Positions 61,412-64,000 of a stretch of DNA of 64,000 bases are shown one piece after another. The translations under genes and the position numbers were made by a program. Under the pieces are notes generated by a model. The model had not been told where the DNA came from. It did not search any database and was given only the letters and a program-made list of their open reading frames with translations. Source of the DNA: OFTM10 sp964344055 (lineage in GTDB: Bacteria > Actinomycetota > Acidimicrobiia > Acidimicrobiales > Aldehydirespiratoraceae); NCBI GenBank assembly GCA_964344055.1, contig CAYFLT010000003.1, positions 62,001 through 126,000 of the forward strand, read 5' to 3'. The stretch's first letter is position 1. Each line of letters begins with the position of its first letter.

Positions 61412-63147
61412 CCGCCTTCCCGCTGCTGACTGCCGACTGCCACCCGAGCAGGCGCGATGGGGAAGACCTCCGCATCCCCACCGAGCCACTCGATGAATCT
61501 CCGCTGCACTGTCAGGGCCTTGAGGACCATGGGCACGGTGGCCTCGGGGTAGTCGTAGTAGCGGTTGTACCGCTTCAGTTGCCCCAGGAGGAGATCTGCG
61601 GTCAGCGCCTCGGCAGGAGAAGCGTCTTCTGGGACGGACTTGCGTTCACAGCAGTCGAAGACCGCCTTCAGTGCCGGCCACTCGTCGGACCCCGTGAGGG
61701 CCTTGCTGAGGTGCGCCACATCGTCTTTCTGGAGACGGCGCCGGTTTCGGTGAGCTGGAGCCGTCTCACCGTCGCCCGAGAACGGACCGTCGAAGTCCAT
61801 GGCGACGATCAGCCACGTGTTTCGCAGCCTCACCTCACGGTGGCTCCGTCGCCCGGCCGGTTGGGATCGATGAACGAGTACGAAACGGGCGAAGTGAATC
61901 GAGCCCGCAGAGTCGAAGGCGTCGTAGTTCAACCGCTCGATGGCGGCTTCGACGGCGCCGACCTCGGAGGGCTTCACCGGCAAGAGGCTCACGATGCCCC
62001 ACATCCCGCTGTGCTGCTCCCCGACCCTTCCGTCTTCGGACTCCACGTCACAGACCAGATGGTCGCCGGCATCGGGGAGGCCGAGACACGGCTCCAGCCG
62101 ACGCACGAGCGCATCGAAGCCGGGGCTTCCACGGTCGACCGTGCGGGCATCGACGAACGTGCCATCGTTCGTGACCCCGCCGCTCCACCCGACAGCCGGA
62201 GTGCCATCTGAGCTAGCCGCCCGGAGCTCGAGCGACAGCACCTCACCCTTGAGCCTGAGTTCCTCTGCATCGCCCTCACGCTCGCACGCCAAGTCGATCG
62301 GAAGCGACAACTTGCAGTCCCCATCGACAACGAGGCTGAGCGTTCCCTGAACACTTGAGCGGCGATGGTCGGGAACTCCGAGCACCAGCCGGCCCGTGGC
62401 CTCGCCGGGGGGCTCCTCACCGCAGACCGTGTGCGACAACTCGATCTCCAGCTCTCCGACGACGCCCTGTGATGCGTTGATCGCGGCCATACCCCTGACC
62501 TTGCCGTCACCCTCGCTCGTGAACCGGATGTCGAAGGTCTCGTCGCAAACCGTCGTCCCCTGGTTCGCCGCGAACGCGCAGAGCTCCCGCTGCACTCGTA
62601 GCGCCGACCGGACGTCGTGAGCGGTGGCCTCCGGATAGGCGGAGTAGTAGAAGTCCGACCGGAGAAGTCGCGGTGACACCCAATCGGTGGTGAGATAGCG
62701 CGTCAGTGGTCGGGGGTAGCCGGGATACCCCTCGGACGGCCCCCAGATGCCGTCGATCCCCGACCCGATTACGTCCATGAATGCATCGAAGTAGTCGTCC
62801 CACTGCTGGTTGAAGTTCGACGAGAAGAGCATCCAGCGACGCCAGGGCAGCTCCCAGCGATGCCACGGGAGGTGCCCCGTGGGGAAGGACGAGAGTCCAG
62901 CGAATCCACCGAACCGGTCCCACCGGCCGCTGTGGAGGAAGTCCAGTCGCTTGAGCTGGACGGCGACCGCCCGCCTCGGCAGAACGTTTTCCACCAGCCA
63001 TCGAGATCGCCGAGCCAGGAGGAACTGGAACCACTGCCACGGCCCCAGCCACCACCGGGCGTGGGTGAGGATGTTCACCGAGACCGCCCGGCCATGCTTC
63101 CTCACCCGGCCGTTGTGCCCGAAGGGCCTCGCCTGCTCCGCTGTCAT
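61408..63147 (-). CDS. Unknown protein made of two related halves
   Basis: A 579-residue protein that I do not recognise. Near the N-terminus a Trp-rich amphipathic region (ARWWLGPWQWFQFLLARRSR) suggests membrane contact. The first half has WMLFSSNFNQQWDDYFDAFM, GIDGIWGPSEGYPGYPRP and YYSAYPEATAHDVRSAL; the second half ends with NRYYDYPEATVPMVLKAL, so the YPEAT segment and its following helix occur twice (about residues 185 and 545). No known catalytic motif. Start MTAEQ at 63147, with GGAG upstream, is preferred to 63186. It lies between two haem-peroxidase genes, convergent with one and divergent from the other. Confidence 0.72.
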   Translation of the reverse strand: MTAEQARPFGHNGRVRKHGRAVSVNILTHARWWLGPWQWFQFLLARRSRWLVENVLPRRAVAVQLKRLDFLHSGRWDRFGGFAGLSSFPTGHLPWHRWELPWRRWMLFSSNFNQQWDDYFDAFMDVIGSGIDGIWGPSEGYPGYPRPLTRYLTTDWVSPRLLRSDFYYSAYPEATAHDVRSALRVQRELCAFAANQGTTVCDETFDIRFTSEGDGKVRGMAAINASQGVVGELEIELSHTVCGEEPPGEATGRLVLGVPDHRRSSVQGTLSLVVDGDCKLSLPIDLACEREGDAEELRLKGEVLSLELRAASSDGTPAVGWSGGVTNDGTFVDARTVDRGSPGFDALVRRLEPCLGLPDAGDHLVCDVESEDGRVGEQHSGMWGIVSLLPVKPSEVGAVEAAIERLNYDAFDSAGSIHFARFVLVHRSQPAGRRSHREVRLRNTWLIVAMDFDGPFSGDGETAPAHRNRRRLQKDDVAHLSKALTGSDEWPALKAVFDCCERKSVPEDASPAEALTADLLLGQLKRYNRYYDYPEATVPMVLKALTVQRRFIEWLGGDAEVFPIAPARVAVGSQQREGG

Positions 63148-63292
63148 ACCCTGCTCCCGCTCGCTCAGAAGACAACCAGAGGACACCGGAGATTTCCAGC
63201 GCGATGATGGTTGTGCTCACCAGCGGCGCGATTCTGGTGATGGGGGTTTGGATGCGGGTTCTGGTCCTTGGTGACTGTGCGCGGGGGTTCAC

Positions 63293-64000
63293 GTGATAGC
63301 GACGCTGGGCCGGTTCGGCCTGGGGATGCTCGCGAGCCTCGCCAGCCTCGTGTTGTATCGGCTCCTGTGGCGGACACCCCAACGGTTCGTCGGGATCCGC
63401 TTCCTGGTGGCCCTGCTCCCTCTTGCCATGTTGGTGTCCTCGGGTCTCATGCCGCAGGGCAGATGGAAATGGCTCTTCATCCTCGCCTTCGGGGCGGTTC
63501 TGACCATTGCCGTTCTTCGCTACACCCGTCCCTGGGGCAGCGCGAGATACAACCCTGACGCCGGGAAGGAACGCCGAAGCCCGATCAACCTCACAGGCGA
63601 CCGCGGCGTCGAACTCGTCGATGTGATCGATGCCCAGTTCCAGGGTTCCACCCGACCCGCACCGGACGGGGCGCAGCCCCGGCCGGGACGTTGCGCCCAT
63701 GCCCATGGGACCGGCGTCGCCGCGACGTTCACACCAACCCCGGAGGCGGCCTCCCTCACGTCGGCCCCGATATTCCAGCCGGGCCGGTGGAAGGCGTACG
63801 TGAGGTTCTCGAACTCCGACAGCCGAACCACCCGTCAAGACTCACAGCCGGACGTCCATGGCATGACCGTCCGAATCACCGTGCCGGCCACCGAACAGAA
63901 GACGAGCAGCCGCGACGTCGCCGTCGACTTCGTGTCCATCGACATCGACCGGTTCATCGCAGCCGATATGGACAGCTTCGTCGCCGTGACCCGGGCCATC
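63293..64000 (+). CDS. Membrane-anchored catalase-fold haem protein (cut by window end)
   Basis: Read from GTG 63293; an in-frame stop at 63272 limits the start. About 236 residues are visible. Two or three membrane segments (residues about 8-24, 33-51 and 58-75) precede a catalase-like domain that starts near INLTGDRGVELVD. It has RCAHAHGTGVAATFTPTPEA (R133, distal-His candidates H136 or H138), APIFQPGRWKAYVRFSNSDS and DVHGMTVRITV, all as in the catalase and catalase-related peroxidase family. The haem-ligating tyrosine region is beyond the edge. Likely a haem peroxidase or hydroperoxide-converting enzyme at the membrane. Confidence 0.75.
   Translation, partial: MIATLGRFGLGMLASLASLVLYRLLWRTPQRFVGIRFLVALLPLAMLVSSGLMPQGRWKWLFILAFGAVLTIAVLRYTRPWGSARYNPDAGKERRSPINLTGDRGVELVDVIDAQFQGSTRPAPDGAQPRPGRCAHAHGTGVAATFTPTPEAASLTSAPIFQPGRWKAYVRFSNSDSRTTRQDSQPDVHGMTVRITVPATEQKTSSRDVAVDFVSIDIDRFIAADMDSFVAVTRAI

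Overview
The window is a high-GC actinobacterial chromosome segment, probably a metagenome or draft assembly because it carries six short runs of N, all touching coding sequence. Actinobacterial markers are the tiny ribosomal protein bL37 (10099-10188), an acyl-ACP desaturase of the DesA kind, adenosine kinase of the PfkB family and the order ispG - membrane protein - rimP - nusA - ylxR - infB - DUF503 - rbfA - truB - ribF. The class Acidimicrobiia is my guess from overall gene content, not something proved here. Genes are tightly packed. No gene-free stretch exceeds 300 bases; the longest (57325-57552 and 40006-40215) hold repeats and hairpins that are described. I saw no rRNA, tRNA, CRISPR array or insertion sequence.

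Layout. 1-4582 (minus strand): desaturase, GNAT acetyltransferase, DUF192, rsmI, rmuC and the start of metG, one tight run. 4741-14164: housekeeping and metabolic genes (ychF, DUF885 peptidase, PHP phosphoesterase, HD oxygenase-like protein, bL37, DCC protein, a two-subunit ADP-forming acyl-CoA synthetase, a queuosine salvage protein). 14329-19454: a purine-nucleoside type ABC importer (lipoprotein, terminator, ATPase, two permeases). 19511-31377: PhyH oxygenase, kelch lipoprotein, two MFS exporters, adenosine deaminase, a large M16 protease lipoprotein, upp, a 2-hydroxyacid dehydrogenase and an AraC regulator. 31399-34714: crotonase (frameshifted tail), ferritin-like di-iron protein, TetR regulator with a palindromic operator, and a divergent LysE exporter.

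34850-44563 is a chemotaxis cluster: cheA with two CheW-like domains, cheW, a soluble PAS-type chemoreceptor (broken by a deduced 19-base deletion), cheB, cheR, cheY and a CheX-like phosphatase, facing an oxygen-binding di-iron protein (ODP) and a very divergent receptor-like protein. No flagellar or pilus gene is visible. 44628-59214 holds adenosine kinase, aminopeptidase N, a metallophosphoesterase and the translation/transcription cluster ribF to ispG.

The right edge (59312-64000) is the most unusual part: a DyP-type haem peroxidase fused behind a DUF998 membrane domain, a 579-residue protein of unknown function built from two related halves, and a membrane-anchored catalase-fold protein cut by the window end. 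Together they look like an undescribed membrane-associated haem peroxidase system. Other themes are purine salvage (nucleoside importer, adenosine deaminase, adenosine kinase), several di-iron proteins, and a small family of intergenic GGGGTCAGACCCC repeats.
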